Shown: positions 42,048 through 54,086 of the stretch, in pieces | How positions within the stretch are numbered: position 1 is the first letter of the stretch | Layout: every line of letters starts with the position of its first letter | Assembly (NCBI GenBank): GCA_029641185.1 | Contig: JAPWGK010000018.1 | Coordinates: 992,001-1,056,000 of the forward strand | Reading direction: 5' to 3' | From: Pseudofabraea citricarpa | Lineage: Eukaryota; Ascomycota; Leotiomycetes; Helotiales; Dermateaceae | DNA: 64,000 nt | The notes under the pieces: generated by a model | The model's input: the letters and a program-made list of their open reading frames with translations, nothing else | Databases searched by the model: none | What the model was told of the DNA's origin: nothing | Made by a program: the position numbers and the translations under genes

Positions 42048-43127
42048 TTAGATGGCGGTATGGCTGTAGGGCTCGTAGCCTTGAGTGTTCTTGGATGCGC
42101 GGACGTTGTGCATGGGCATGCCGTACTCCTCCTGTCCACGAGTAGCCTGGGGGTTGTAGATGCCGTGTTGTTGACCTGAGTAGCCAGTGTCATGAGGGTC
42201 CTGGACACGCTGGTATGCGCCGACGGGGATCATCTTCTCCGTATCGCTGTCTCTGTTGCTGTTGCGGTTGAAGAAGCTTGACTTAGGGGCGGATGATTTG
42301 CGGCTGGAGTGGTCTGAGGCACAACAGCAGATGGTGGCCATCCAGAAGATTCCTGCGCCGAGCGAGAATGCAACCGCTAACCAAGTCGTAGCGAGGAATG
42401 AGGTGTTGATGGTGGCCTTGACACCGTAGGCTTTGGTGACGGCGTTTAAGCTTCCTACCACGGTGGAGGACATGGCTGTGGCCATGATGGAGGCGGCAAT
42501 GATAGCGACGGAGGAGAATCCCGAGACGATGAAGGTACAGCAAGATCCCATACGCGAGCACATGGCGAAGAAGCCGAGGAAGAGCTCTGCGGCCGTAGCG
42601 AGGATGGCGATGATATAGACAACCTGGGTCCACTTTGAGACGGTCGAGAAGGTCTTGAGCGCGCTCTTCACTTCCTTGGGCAGACTAACTGTAGTTCCCG
42701 AAGCAGACGCAAGGTTGTCGAGATCGGTGGTGTTCAATGCCTTTGAAGCCCAGTTGAACTTGGCGCTAGTGCAGTTTCTGTCGCTGCCTGTCTCGGCACA
42801 GTAGTTCCATAGCGATACCTTGTATGAATCTGCCAATCCCAAATCAGACGCGGTGATGTTGCTCGAGCTCGAATCGCCGGTAGCTGCGTCGGAAACGGCT
42901 GAGTTGAGAGCTGAGGTCAGAGTATCGGAGAAGTGAGCCTCGCGACGCGTGAGGTCAATCAGGTTCTCTAGCGACGACACGGAGATGGAGAGGTTGGCCG
43001 TCTTGAGCTCGAACATGTCCAGGTCCTTGTTGGTGATTCCTGCCAGCATGACAATGAGGATACAGACCAGCGACGCGAAGGTCAGGCCAAATGGCAGAGC
43101 CACGCAGATAAAACGTCCTGCACCCAT
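42048..43127 (-). CDS. SUR7/PalI family membrane protein
   Basis: Single exon, 359 aa. Four membrane helices: about 8-30, 167-189, 195-220 and 243-269, the SUR7/PalI (claudin-like) topology with a large first extracellular loop. That loop carries the W107-x2-C110 ... C119 pattern (WNYCAETGSDRNC) found in the family, plus N-glycosylation sites. The cytosolic tail of about 90 residues is Ser/Arg-rich, then Tyr/Gly/Gln-rich (GYSGQQHGIYNPQ), as in filamentous-fungal homologues. Family members sit in eisosome membrane domains or act in ambient-pH sensing (PalI/Rim9); the sequence does not decide between these. The gene faces the PPZ phosphatase across 3.3 kb and has long flanks with pyrimidine tracts, as highly expressed core fungal genes often do. 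Confidence 0.9.
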   Translation of the reverse strand: MGAGRFICVALPFGLTFASLVCILIVMLAGITNKDLDMFELKTANLSISVSSLENLIDLTRREAHFSDTLTSALNSAVSDAATGDSSSSNITASDLGLADSYKVSLWNYCAETGSDRNCTSAKFNWASKALNTTDLDNLASASGTTVSLPKEVKSALKTFSTVSKWTQVVYIIAILATAAELFLGFFAMCSRMGSCCTFIVSGFSSVAIIAASIMATAMSSTVVGSLNAVTKAYGVKATINTSFLATTWLAVAFSLGAGIFWMATICCCASDHSSRKSSAPKSSFFNRNSNRDSDTEKMIPVGAYQRVQDPHDTGYSGQQHGIYNPQATRGQEEYGMPMHNVRASKNTQGYEPYSHTAI

Positions 43128-46100
43128 GTTTGCTGGAGATGCGGTGGGTTTTCGGGGGTGTTCGAGGTGGGAGGAGAAGGTATTATGATTTGATGGGATT
43201 TGTCTGTGGAGAGACGAGAGATAGATGAGGAGGAGGAGAGAAGGTTCAGAGGATGGATGAGATGAGAAAGGAGAGTCAGGAGTTGGAGGTGTTTCGTGTT
43301 TATGTACGAGGGACGATCAAGTGTGCCAAGTGGCGCAGTAGGCTGAGTGCTGTAAGTGCTTCCCTGAGGATTCTCAGAAGCTTGAGTGATTCACAGGGAT
43401 TGCAATGGACCAACTTCTGATGCTCGAGGACAGGGCTGTAAGGGCGACATTCAGTAGTGGTTGTTGCTAAGGACGGAGTGGCTGTGAAGAAAAGAAATAT
43501 GGGGATATTTGTTTATACAGTATTGCTGCGACGACGCTTCTATCTCTTATCGACCAGGTCACGTTTTTGGAGGCGTTGGCTAGGGGAGTGAGGCCACATC
43601 ATGCTTGCTTGCTTACACCTACATTTACATTTACATCTGTATTCTGTTTGTTGACATGCTCATTTCCCTCTTTCCATAATAGTGCAATGTGATATTCCCA
43701 GTTCCTGACGATCATCTCTCTCTCTCGATCCCTCGTCGTCACTGCGTCATTTTCGTCCCTTCGCAACCCATCCAAGCTGAGTGTTTCTATTTTGGTCGTC
43801 TCTGGCAAAATTTTGTCTTCAGTACGGGCACACACGTAATTCGTGGCTTGGGGGGTTATCGCGGCCAATGACAAGCCGAGCGGGCTGACACTACGCACCG
43901 CTTTTGTGGAGATTGACTCGCGTTTCAGGTGCTTGGACGAGAGTTCGAATTCGGGCTGCGGCAAGTTACAACAAAACAAGGCTGAGAAGAGAAGTATCCG
44001 GCTGTGGGTGAGGGGGGTCATGTCACGTGTTGTCTCTCTTTACTCTATGCATGGGATTCATCACAATGGCCAGGCATGCAAGGCTGTGAAGACTAGGAAG
44101 ACAAGGTAAGATAAGGTAGGCAGGCCTGGAGAGATGATCTGTGACCTTCTGCGTGAACACCTGGTCTGATGGCATTTGATTCGTGGGACTTGGCTGTCTT
44201 GGCTTGCTCTTCTGGAAGCCATAACATCAACTGGGTTCCAGTTATCCCAATCCTTTAATAGACGATCGTAATCCTTTGGATTTATTCATCTCTACAAGAA
44301 GATGGTTGATTATCGGCTATCCCCGCTCTATTCATCCAACCTCCAATACTGCATTGCCCAAGTTGGTCTGGTATTGAAGCAGCGCTCGTTAGCTAAGAAC
44401 CTTTCCTAGTGAGACAACTTTATTAAATCAAGAGAAGGCAAGCTTTTCATCTCATACAGAAGATGTTCCGGTACAATATTACTCTTCAAACTTTACTACG
44501 GGCGGTAGCAATAGCACGGCTGTCAGAACCTTATTATCCAATTGCTCCCTTAGACTGTATTTACCCCATCTCTCACATAAGACACATACTGAATATGATA
44601 GGCCGGAAACTCAATTATAGATTGCCTCTTCTCTACCCATCTCTCCCGTCAAAAACATATCAAACATGATAGATAGGAAACCCAATTTCAAATTGATTCT
44701 TTATTCCTTGCTCTTCAATAAACCACTCCAACTACGTTCAAGCCAGAATCTGTTCCGATTTGCTGCAGCTACTCATTTTAATCACCTGTCAGTCATAGGT
44801 GCTCGACAAAGTCCCGCCTCGAAAGCCTTACTTTGAGCAATCTCAAGTAGAAGACTGCTCGAGCAGCAACCAGCACTTTATACAACAAGCGGCATTTGCC
44901 GATGTTAGACATGCATGACTTTGGTTATCCGTCCTGTGTAGCACAACTTCATGCCTCATGCGAACAGCTTCCCCAGCTTATTCGGCACCCAACGACGGGT
45001 TCTGTGTGGCCCATTAGGCTTGATTGCATGATACCCAGAGTCCACATCCGGGACAATCCTGCTTGTAGCCTATCTCAAGTGAGAGCCTTGCCTCCTTGGT
45101 GCCCCTCAACAACCGTCATAGTGACGTGGCGAACAGCAAACAGAGCGGTCTAGCAGATATCAAAACGGTGACCGTGAGATTGGGTAGCTTCGAGAAAGAA
45201 GAAGAAGAAAACAGAGCAGCCCGCATAAACAGATAAAAATAAGTCCCTCAACTTGCATTTGCATTGCCCACAATAGCACGTGCTTCTTGCTGCACTCCAC
45301 AGAGATAAAGAATCCCAGTCGGCAGAAACTGGATCGATAAGACACTTGTTTGCCATAACCATTGAACAGAAAGAAACCATGAAAGGAGACGGGAGCAGTG
45401 AGATTCAGAGAGGAACTGGTCAAAAAGCAAAAACATCGGGCAGCAATTCTAGGCTCGTTCGGTGAAGCACCCTGGTAGGGGAAGGCTGTGCCAAGCCATT
45501 TGTAAGACCTTTGCGGAAGTCAATCTGTCGAGGTACAGTACAACCGTCTTCCACAACCAAACTACCTGCATCTCTCTTCCCAAGAGCCGCAACACGATAT
45601 CCAGTGCAAGCTCCGGAGAGCAATCTATGCCAACTGCCTTACTGACTTGTCTCCTCACTTGTCCTGTCCTTTTACGCCCGCCACCCTTGTTCAACGAGAG
45701 TAGCCGACCTGCCGTTGATGATACAATCGCTTTGCGACACCAGTTCTAAGAATCAACCCCACACCCATCCATACCGCAAGGACTAGAACAACAACCTTGC
45801 ATAAGGACTAGCCCGACCCAAACATCTTCTGCTTAACTGCTCGCGCCGTCAATAAGGCTCCTTGAGTTGTCACCGTCGACCACGAGCTGAACCTTGCCCT
45901 TTAGCTTTTTGGCTAACCTCTAATGCCAAGGTAGTCCCCCTCGCGCCTCTAGTCGAGTCTTCGTCAGAACACACTCCCCGTTGCTCTGCAGATATTCCGC
46001 AGTTGACTTATCAATTCGATTACAGCTGCTAACTACACATCGGCCAGAAGTTGAGCGAAACCTTCTCGATACACATCGTCATCCAAGACTTCGCCGGCAC

Positions 46101-46421
46101 AGCCGCATTACCGCCCGAACACAGACCGAGTCCATTCCATCTGGCTCTCTCTGCTCAACGACCACACGAGCTCCTTTCTCCATCCTCACGATAGCCTTAC
46201 CACCGAATACAATCGAAGCCGCCAGCCCGCGCCGGTCATAAGCATCGCAGCTTTGGTCTACTGAGCAGCCATCCCTTGCACAGTTCTCATTACGTCCCGC
46301 TGAGCTCAATCTTGGCGGAAGCAACTGCAAGGTGTAAACCGCCAGATTACGCAAGGAACAAGACGACGGGGCACAGCTTCTCACATTTCATACGAGATAC
46401 GCACAAGTCAGACGCGGCAAG
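43128..46421. other. 3.3 kb divergent intergenic region
   Basis: Between the SUR7-like gene (-) and PPZ phosphatase (+). No frame is convincing; a 140-codon minus frame at 43599-44021 lacks motifs and its start lies in low-complexity DNA. ACATTT repeats (about 43620-43637), CT-rich 5' leader-like sequence from about 45450 to 46400. The right part probably forms a long transcribed leader of the phosphatase gene. Confidence 0.5.
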
Positions 46422-48440
46422 ATGGGAAATCAGCAATCCAAGTCGGGAACCGCGACGCCAAAGAGGTCAGGATCAACAGCATCATTGAACAAGGACAGCC
46501 TCGAGTCATATCCATCCTTTTCGAAAGCGGATACTAAGGAGTCGGTCAAGTCCTTCCGAGGAACTCTGAGATCAAAGATTCCGGGGAACAAGACAGATAG
46601 TCCTAGGAGTTCGACAACAAACCTAGCAGCCCCCCCATCCGACGCTGGCGGCGATAAGAGTGATGCCGAGTCGATCAAGTCTACAAAGTCCAATCAGAGT
46701 GCCCGAGCCCGCCGTCGTAATGGAGAATGGAAGACTCCTCCGGGAACGCCCATTACTCGCAGCAAATCCCCAAGGCCTCCGCGCAAGACTGAGCCTACCA
46801 TTGACGGCCAGCCTCCTCTCTCACCCGGCCCCACGAATGGCCATCACGATGTCAGTGCCGCCCAGATGAGTGGTGAAGTCGATCATGTATCCGATCAACC
46901 TCCTTCTGGAACTACAAACCCGCACGCCCATCTACAGAAGGCCGGTCAATCAATCTTGGTTAAGAGAGAGAATACGGTCAACCCCATAGCCAAACTTATA
47001 CCTCTGATAGATGACGGGACGGGCATTTCCGGGTCAAATGTAGCCATGAGCGATTTGAAGGATACGGATGTGGATGATTACATCAAGCGTCTTTTGGATG
47101 CGGGGTATGCTGGAAAGAGTCAGAAGGCGGTATGCTTGAAGATTGCTGAGATAACTTCTATCTGTTCTCGGGTGAGGGAAATATTCCTCGAGCAACCACC
47201 GTTGATTGAGCTTGAGGCTCCAGTCAAGATTGTGGGAGATATTCATGGCCAATATTCCGATCTGATTCGCATGTTTGAGATGTGTGGATTCCCGCCTTCT
47301 GCCAATTTCCTCTTCTTGGGTGATTATGTTGACAGGGGGAAGCATTCCTTGGAAACAATGCTCCTTTTGATGTGCTACAAGATCAAGTATCCCGAGAATT
47401 TCTTTTTGCTACGAGGAAACCACGAATGCGCTAATGTAACCCGCGTTTACGGCTTTTACGATGAGTGCAAGAGAAGATGCAATACCAAGGTCTGGAAGAC
47501 CTTTGTAGATACATTCAACTGCGTAAGTCTTGCTATCAGTTATGGCTGATCTTGTTACTGATCTGAATTTAGTTACCCATTGCAGCAATCGTTGCTGGAA
47601 AGATCTTTTGTGTTCACGGTGGTCTTTCGCCAGCGTTGAAACATATGGATGATATCAGAAACATTGCAAGACCCACTGACGTTCCAGATTATGGTTTACT
47701 GAACGATTTGCTATGGTCAGATCCTGCTGATCAAGAAAAGGATTGGGCAGCAAGCGAAAGAGGTGTGAGCTACTCTTTCGGAAAGAAGGTCATCACCGAA
47801 TTCCTTGCGAGACATGATTTTGATCTTGTGTGCCGAGCGCACATGGTGGTTGAAGATGGCTATGAATTCTTCGAGGACCGTGTCCTTGTAACGGTCTTCT
47901 CAGCACCCAATGTAAGTGATATGTGATTGAAACCTCCATAAAAATTAGGATTGCCTAGGTCGAGATACTGATTTCAATTAGTACTGTGGCGAATTCGACA
48001 ATTACGGAGCAGTTATGAGCGTCTCGACAGAATTACTATGCAGTTTTGAGCTTCTCAAGCCTTTAGACTCGAGCGCGCTGAAGAGCCAGATGAAGAAGAG
48101 TAGGAACAAGCGAAACAGCATGATAAACAGTCCTCCGGTGAGTAATCGAGCATCCCTTGGCATGGCAATACGCAGAAGATCTATATCCAGTGCAAGCGAC
48201 GTTGCAGTCTTGAACAAAGCCGATGTTGTTGATCCTTTTCTGGGCGGCAACCTTTTCCACAGGCGTACTGGAAGTCTCGGAGAACTTTCACGTGGTAAAA
48301 GCGTCTCAGCACTTGTCAACAGCATGCGGGATACGGTATCTCATCATAGTAGTGAGACAACCCAAATCGTGCCAGCAGCGTCAGCCCATCCATTGTCTGT
48401 AGAGACATTACCCAATGCCCATATGAGTGTGGAAGAATGA
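46422..48440 (+). CDS. PPZ1: PPZ-type serine/threonine protein phosphatase
   Basis: Exons 46422-47522, 47573-47911 and 47982-48440, 632 aa. It starts MGNQQSKS, a strong N-myristoylation signal, followed by about 215 Ser/Thr/Pro/Arg-rich disordered residues, the PPZ hallmark. The PPP catalytic core has every metal-site motif: GDIHGQ (272-277), GDYVDRG (300-306), RGNHE (331-335), then HGGLSP and [13 protein letters not shown]. Introns fall after TFVDTFNC and after FSAPN. PPZ enzymes control K+/Na+ balance through Trk and ENA and are inhibited by Hal3-type proteins; they act at the plasma membrane. After the core, about 110 Ser-rich residues with RRRSIS and RRTGS sites extend further than in yeast Ppz; a GTGAGT at 48138 could be an intron donor there, so the C-terminus is less sure. 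Confidence 0.95.
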
Positions 48441-49588
48441 TCATGTGGAGGAGTGCCATCTATATTGTTAATTACCCCCACTGACTTAAATTACCATTAG
48501 CCCACTGGAGTATTTCCACAGAGCGTGTAGTGGTTCTGGCGTAGACCTCATTCACGAAATGGTTATATGATATCCGTACTTACGACTTGATGGATCATGC
48601 ACCACAGATATGCAGGAACAGACGCTGCATACCCTGTAGCACAAGTAAGTGTTGCGTATTACAGAGCTGTTGATGCCGGAATGTATCAAAGGGGCAGAGA
48701 ATAGTTGCAGCGATTAGATCGTAACGCGATCATCACGAACTACATATCAAGGGCCATTCAGGTTCCCATCATGGAAATCAATTCTGGTACCTGTATCATC
48801 CTTGCTCTACCCCCACAGATTAACCTTTGGCTGCCAAGTACTGCTCTTCTTGGAGGCATGCAACACTGTGCAGCTCCTTCTCGCGGTGCTGGATCAAGAA
48901 ACCAAACGGATCTGCTTATTACGTGATGCTTGGGGATTAGATAGGATTATGGAGAATTGGGCGAGGGCAGTAGTGCTGGCAATGGCGTTCTGGGATATGA
49001 CGTACTGTTGAATTTCTTCTCTTTGGGTCTCTCATAAAGACGGAAATGCTCTGGGAGGCAGGCAGACAAGCATAGGGTGGCTTCGATTGCGTGAAAGAAA
49101 GCATTTGTATCTTGTAACTCTTGTTTGAATTAGCGGTGCGGGACTCTAAATGTCTACATGGCAACCTACACTACCTTGGCTCTCCCTTCAGCCCTGCAAT
49201 GGATTACCATGACCTATGATAGATTTTCTGTGCTGGTGTTTTGTTGTACAGGTGACGTCTTTTCTTGGCTTCTTATAATTTAAAACGATATTTATACCGA
49301 GTTCATCCGAGCATACTGTCACAACATCCCCCCAATAAGTGGAGAAGGGGTCCACCAGCAAAGAGGGGGTCTATCCTCCAAAAGTAAAAAACACGCTAAA
49401 CCCCCACTTAGATAAGCTTAAATGCACCGCACCGTACGCGTACTTCGCTTACACATTCTTCAGGCCTTTAGGCCTTCGTATTTTCTCACCCGCCTCTTTC
49501 TTCCCTTTTCCCTCACGCCATACGAATTCCCTCTCGCACAACGGCCGGAAAAATCTCACACAGCTCCGAAAAAAACAAGCAAGCCAAC
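48441..49588. other. intergenic
   Basis: 3' flank of the phosphatase gene and promoter of the small zinc-binding gene. AGGGG-type words (stress-element-like) occur at about 49345-49372 and CCCCCAC at 49401. No coding frame supported. Confidence 0.45.
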
Positions 49589-50232
49589 ATGCCTGTCTCC
49601 AAGAAAGCAAAGGTATGTGACCAGCACGAAGAGCAGGCGGCTGAGGAGAGGAGGAGGAAGGCTAACGTGCGGCATGGCAATAAATAGATCCAGCGTGAGC
49701 ATCGTGCCGCTGATAAGGCTGGCACCAGAACTCCTGTCAAGCCTAACGGACTCCCTGTCAAGCCTCCGAAGCCTACCTCTATTGTTCGTTCTTTCTTTGC
49801 TCCCTGAACGAACCTCCCCCTCCTCTCTGCACATCTCCCCCCTAGAATCGTACGACGCAAACGCCGCGTCTGTTTGTCGTGGGTCGTGGGATTTATGTTT
49901 CTCCGGGGGGAGGTGCATCATACAGTCAGCGGAAGTTTTACCTTGGCAAAGAAACAAAGAGGAAGCCCTGTGGGAACAGCCTTGCTCTCTGCCGAGCCTA
50001 TTTCTTCCTGGAAGAGACCTTGTGCAGATTCAGCAATAGACAGATGGAGAGATAGATAGTTGAGGGCCATTTTTGCTAACCAGCGGCCTCTGTGCACCAA
50101 TAGTGCGCCAACTGCCGCAAGGAGATCGTCAACACCAACCTGAAGCAGCTCGAGGTACACGCCGAGACGCACGACCAGAAGGCGTGGCCCAAGGAGAAGT
50201 GCTGGCCCAAGGAATTCCCTGGCACGGCCTAG
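49589..50232 (+). CDS. small zinc-finger protein (At2g23090/DUF1909-like)
   Basis: Three short exons, 49589-49612, 49688-49783 and 50104-50232, give 82 aa. Exon 1 codes only MPVSKKAK. Exon 2 gives a basic stretch (IQREHRAADKAGTRTPVKP), exon 3 the zinc-binding part: C-A-N-C, then H in EVHAETHD and a final C in EKCWPKEF. Joining is in frame 0 throughout. Intron 2 (320 nt) has donor GTTCGT, which is unusual, but the product matches the known small fungal proteins with an N-terminal 4F5/SERF-like basic part and a C2H2-like finger. These are conserved in eukaryotes; a role in nucleic-acid binding or proteostasis is suspected but not proven. Short exons would be missed by a simple open-frame search. 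Start and stop are firm. Confidence 0.82.
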
Positions 50233-53200
50233 ATCTCGCGGATGCATGCTTGCACGGCTGGGAATAGAGATGCGTGAGAATTCGGGGTTGGGGATGGGGT
50301 ATCATTTGGTTTTACAATGGCGTTGGAACGATGGAGCAAATCAAATACCTAGGTAGAGCTCGTGTGGTCTGTGGAGTGTGGAGTGTTCTCGTAGGCTTTG
50401 GCTCTGTGGAAGTCGGGTCTGTGAGTGAGTGAGAGACGAGATGAATGGTGAATGGAAGATTTTTATGACTATTTCTCTTGCTTGCTTGTTTAAGCCTAGA
50501 CTTGTCCTCGTGTCTCCGTGCGCTCTTTTTCATTCTCAGGTGGTGGTGTTAGTGATGGTGGCATTGTCACACTTCTCCACCCTTTGATATCTTCTAGTTG
50601 TTACTAGTCCAGGGCAATTCACCAGCGTCTGGCGAAACTAACTCACTCACTCGCCCTTCCAGCACTAACTATCAATCGACCATCCATGTATCTATCTCAG
50701 GTAGATGGCAACGCTCGCCTTTCCTTCATCTTCAGATCTCTATACCAATAACCTGCAGCTGACCAGCCAGCCAGCCACCCAACCAGGCCAGGAACAAGCT
50801 ATATCTACATGGTTAAAGTATAACTTTCACTCAGACAGTGTAGCCTTCGGAATTCAATAATTCCTTCAAACTCTCGCCCGATTATGAGCTTTTGCTTTTT
50901 TCTTTTTTTCTGATGCCGGTTATTAACTATTTCTGGTATCGAGTGTCAACAGAGAGACAGAGACAGAGAGTGTATTTTCTCTTGCTTGAAAAAAATAAGA
51001 AAAGGAGAAAAAATACATGCGGAACTCATCTCAGCCCACTCTAGTGTGTGTACTCTGTACGTGTATCCCGATCCTTGCGACTGTTCTTTTTCTTTTTTCT
51101 TCTTTTTCTTTTTAAGAGATTGCCAGATTGGACATCCTGCTGGAAAAAGCTTGGACGGGCTTGTCTCTTTTTGGTCGTCTCATTACACGGTTGTAGCGAT
51201 CCTTAGCTGCTCGGGCCGTGTTGGGATTGGATAGCATCAAGTGATGATATACCTCACCACCCTCTCTACCACACAGCAGATTGCAGGTTTACCACAGGAC
51301 TGCTCTCTCCTTTTCTTCTTCTTCTTTCCTCTTCTAATCTTTTTTGTTCTCGGTCGGTGATGAGTCGATTCGTGATTTGTTTTCCATATTGTCATTTGCT
51401 ATCCTGATCTGATGCTCGACGTAGACCTCCTCTCTGAAACTTCTTCCTGAGTTTTTGTTTCTTGTCGAGAGATTGGGGGAAGAGGGCTTTGGTCGGAAGA
51501 CGCACTGCGAGGACCTCAGACCTGTGCGAACTGGCCTCTACGAAAGCGTTCGGTTCGGAGTTCCAAGATCCCCTTAGTGGGAACCGTTGAAGAACGGAGA
51601 AATCTCAGGGCGCATTGCAGGTAGAGAGGAGAAGCTCCAGAAGACGTGGGTCGTCGGCAACTCAATGACCTCTCTGTATTGAACTGGATCCTTGCGTGAA
51701 AGGAATTCGCCTGGAATCTTGACAACTCATATCACGTCACGCGAAGGACAGAGGAAGCATTCCCCTCGAGGGTCTGTCTGATGTGATGGTTGGCGGGACA
51801 AATCACAAGCTTGCAACAGGAAGTTCCGAAAAGAGCTCTTGCTGCCCGGCTTTGCTCTGCTATGGATATGCTGGAACCACTAGAACCAGCACACGGGAGG
51901 TAATAGGTATTGATTTGCGTGCTCGGCACGAATTACCGCCTGGGTTGGACTCTCGTTATACGATCGCTTGATTCTCCAGACTCGACAAGGTCAAAAGCCG
52001 GATTTGCCACTCTGACATACGATAGAAAGCTGCTCGTCTTTTCTGGTCTCTGGAGAACCTATTTTGCCGTGTCAGAGAGAGAGAGAGGCTGAGAGATCGT
52101 GGGGTTTGAGCGAGAGTGAAATAATACCAGAGCGCGTTAGATTTTTGCCGTCATGTTTTGAGGATATGCAATGGTAATGTTCATGCTTGCCCATCGGTCT
52201 TGGAAGGAGTACTTGCTGAGAAAATGGCAAGGTGACCCGGGAGTCTTTCTTTCGGCTAAACCAAAGAGGCTCGCCAGCAAGGAATATTATCGTGGACAAG
52301 TGTATTGATGGTCTATCTAAGTCAAGGAGATGGAGGTTTTTCCACCAGGGATTCCACTTTATTTTATTGTGTTGTGACAAACCATCTTCTGCTGCTCTAC
52401 TTGCGACTTTGGCCATGCCACACCAACCGTCGCTCTGTTTCTTGAGTGGCGTGGGACATTCTTTCAATCTCGGGTCTTCAGTACGGACGTAATGCATCTG
52501 ATTGGCTAAGCACCAGTGGATAGTCCATGTATGTATGGTTTGGATCTAGAAGTCGTCATGGTTGAAGAGGTGAGTGGGAAAGAAGCGCTCGTTACTGTCA
52601 TTTCACTCATTGCACGCTTGCCTCCTTAGAGCTGAACCGGGCGATTTCTTTTGATAATGTAAAGAAGTTTGATCTTGCACTCAGCACCAATATCGGATAC
52701 TACTTGCATAGCTACCTACCTACCTGGGTAGGTGGTGTCATTCTCAGAGAGATTCTGGCTAAGGTATTTGGCTGTGTGGAAGTACAGATGATCGGAGAAG
52801 GATAATGGTACGGTCTAGCGGAGGAGAAGACATATCTCGAGTGACTCTTCTCCATCTCTCTGTATCCCTACAAGAGTATAGGTATGTAAAGAAAATAAAC
52901 TCACAACCCCTCCTATAACTCCAGAATCCACCTAGTGAGAAATCCGCCGTATCTGACTTGTTCGGCGCTTGGTCGTCGCTAAGGGGCTGAAGAAGTTCGG
53001 ATGACGAGTAGATGGCATGTGCACTTGTTGTGCATTATTCTGCTCTTGGTAGAAGCGGAAGCAGCAAACGACGGGAGTGACTGGTCTTTAGCGAGTGACT
53101 GACTCGACTGTACCTGCATTGAACCCTTCTCGTGCACACAAAGATGGGTACACTTGAAACTCATGCGAAAACGAAGACATTGTAGTTTGGTTTGGGTTGA

Positions 53201-53462
53201 TTGTTATTTTGTGATTACCATTACTTCGTCATAATAAACCCATGGGTTCGTTTGTTCACTGGCATGTCCATCCAGCCAATGCTTCCAGAAAGAGAAAACT
53301 CCTAATCATGTATGCCATAATCCCCATTTACTGAACCGGGAATCCCATAAAGCAAATGCCGCTCCAATCCCAATCCCAATCCGAACCCGAATGCCATAAA
53401 GCCTTCCCATGCCATGCAATTGAGTCTGCCTCACAGACCTAGCCCCAGAAAGTTTCTCAACC
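50233..53462. other. 3.2 kb gene-free region
   Basis: Convergent spacer after the small zinc-finger gene. Pyrimidine-rich tracts (51085-51115, 51305-51335), an ACCTAGGT palindrome at 50347-50354, and a CTACCTACC inverted repeat with GGTAGG at about 52712-52735. A 141-codon minus frame (52072-52497) has no family features. No gene supported. Confidence 0.5.
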
Positions 53463-54086
53463 TCAGATAAAAGCCCGTCTCACGAGCACCGCATTACAAG
53501 TCGGGTTCTGCGGCTCACCATCGCCCATGACCCACGCAAGCGTCGTATAGCTGTATCCAGTGTAGTAGGTATCGCAGACATACCAGCGATAGTAAGCCAC
53601 CAGGGTCCCATCATAAGGCGGGGGGAGGCGATCATCGATATAGGCTTGGATATTCAGAAAATTGTACTTATCGAACGCCATGAGCGTATCACCATAACCG
53701 GGCTCCAGCAAAGGTAGAGCGACGTTCGATGCGAGGTTATAGGTAAGGCCGAGTGGCGACGAGAGGTTGAAGTTACCTCCGCGCAGCTCCCATGTCACAT
53801 AGCCTTGCTCCCCGTCTATGCTGCTGGTGTTGCTCCCGGATGACGATGACGACGTGTTGAAGGTAAACTGTGTCGATTGCGGTGGCTCGCCGTAGCTGGG
53901 CTTTCCACCCACGCACAGTGCTTCGATTGCAGCTCCGGCATGGCAGGCTGAGAGAGCAGACCCGTTCAGTGTGGTGTTGGCCGATATGAGGATCAGTTGG
54001 AAGGGTGCGGATTGGTTGGTGAACTGGGCAAGAGCCGGAGTGCATATCGCCAGGGCGAGCAGACGGCCGAGGAGGGATGTCTTCAT
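53463..54086 (-). CDS. DUF7907-like secreted protein
   Basis: Single exon, 207 aa starting at 54086. The frame extends 18 codons upstream, but the chosen ATG begins an ideal signal peptide, MKTSLLGRLLALAICTPALA, followed by FTNQSAPFQLILISANTTLNGSALSACHAGAAIEALCVGG. This start of the mature part is typical of the fungal secreted family I know as DUF7907. Cys in ACHAG and ALCVGG, then a pair near the end (VCDTYY, NPTCNAVLV), could form two disulfides. Beta-rich central part with many N-glycosylation sites. Function of the family is not known; it is common in secretomes of ascomycetes. A TATAAAAG element lies 150 bases upstream. Confidence 0.85.
   Translation of the reverse strand: MKTSLLGRLLALAICTPALAQFTNQSAPFQLILISANTTLNGSALSACHAGAAIEALCVGGKPSYGEPPQSTQFTFNTSSSSSGSNTSSIDGEQGYVTWELRGGNFNLSSPLGLTYNLASNVALPLLEPGYGDTLMAFDKYNFLNIQAYIDDRLPPPYDGTLVAYYRWYVCDTYYTGYSYTTLAWVMGDGEPQNPTCNAVLVRRAFI

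Noticed and set aside
43599..44021. 140-codon minus-strand frame upstream of the SUR7-like gene
   Set aside because: Ends in ACATTT repeat DNA (VNVNVGV) and shows no domain; probably promoter sequence.
49422..50039. 205-codon plus-strand frame over the small zinc-finger gene
   Set aside because: Different phase from the conserved exons and Ser/Leu/Pro-rich because of CT-rich DNA; the three-exon model explains the locus.
52072..52497. 141-codon minus-strand frame
   Set aside because: No motif and no splice partner; isolated within 3 kb of gene-free DNA.
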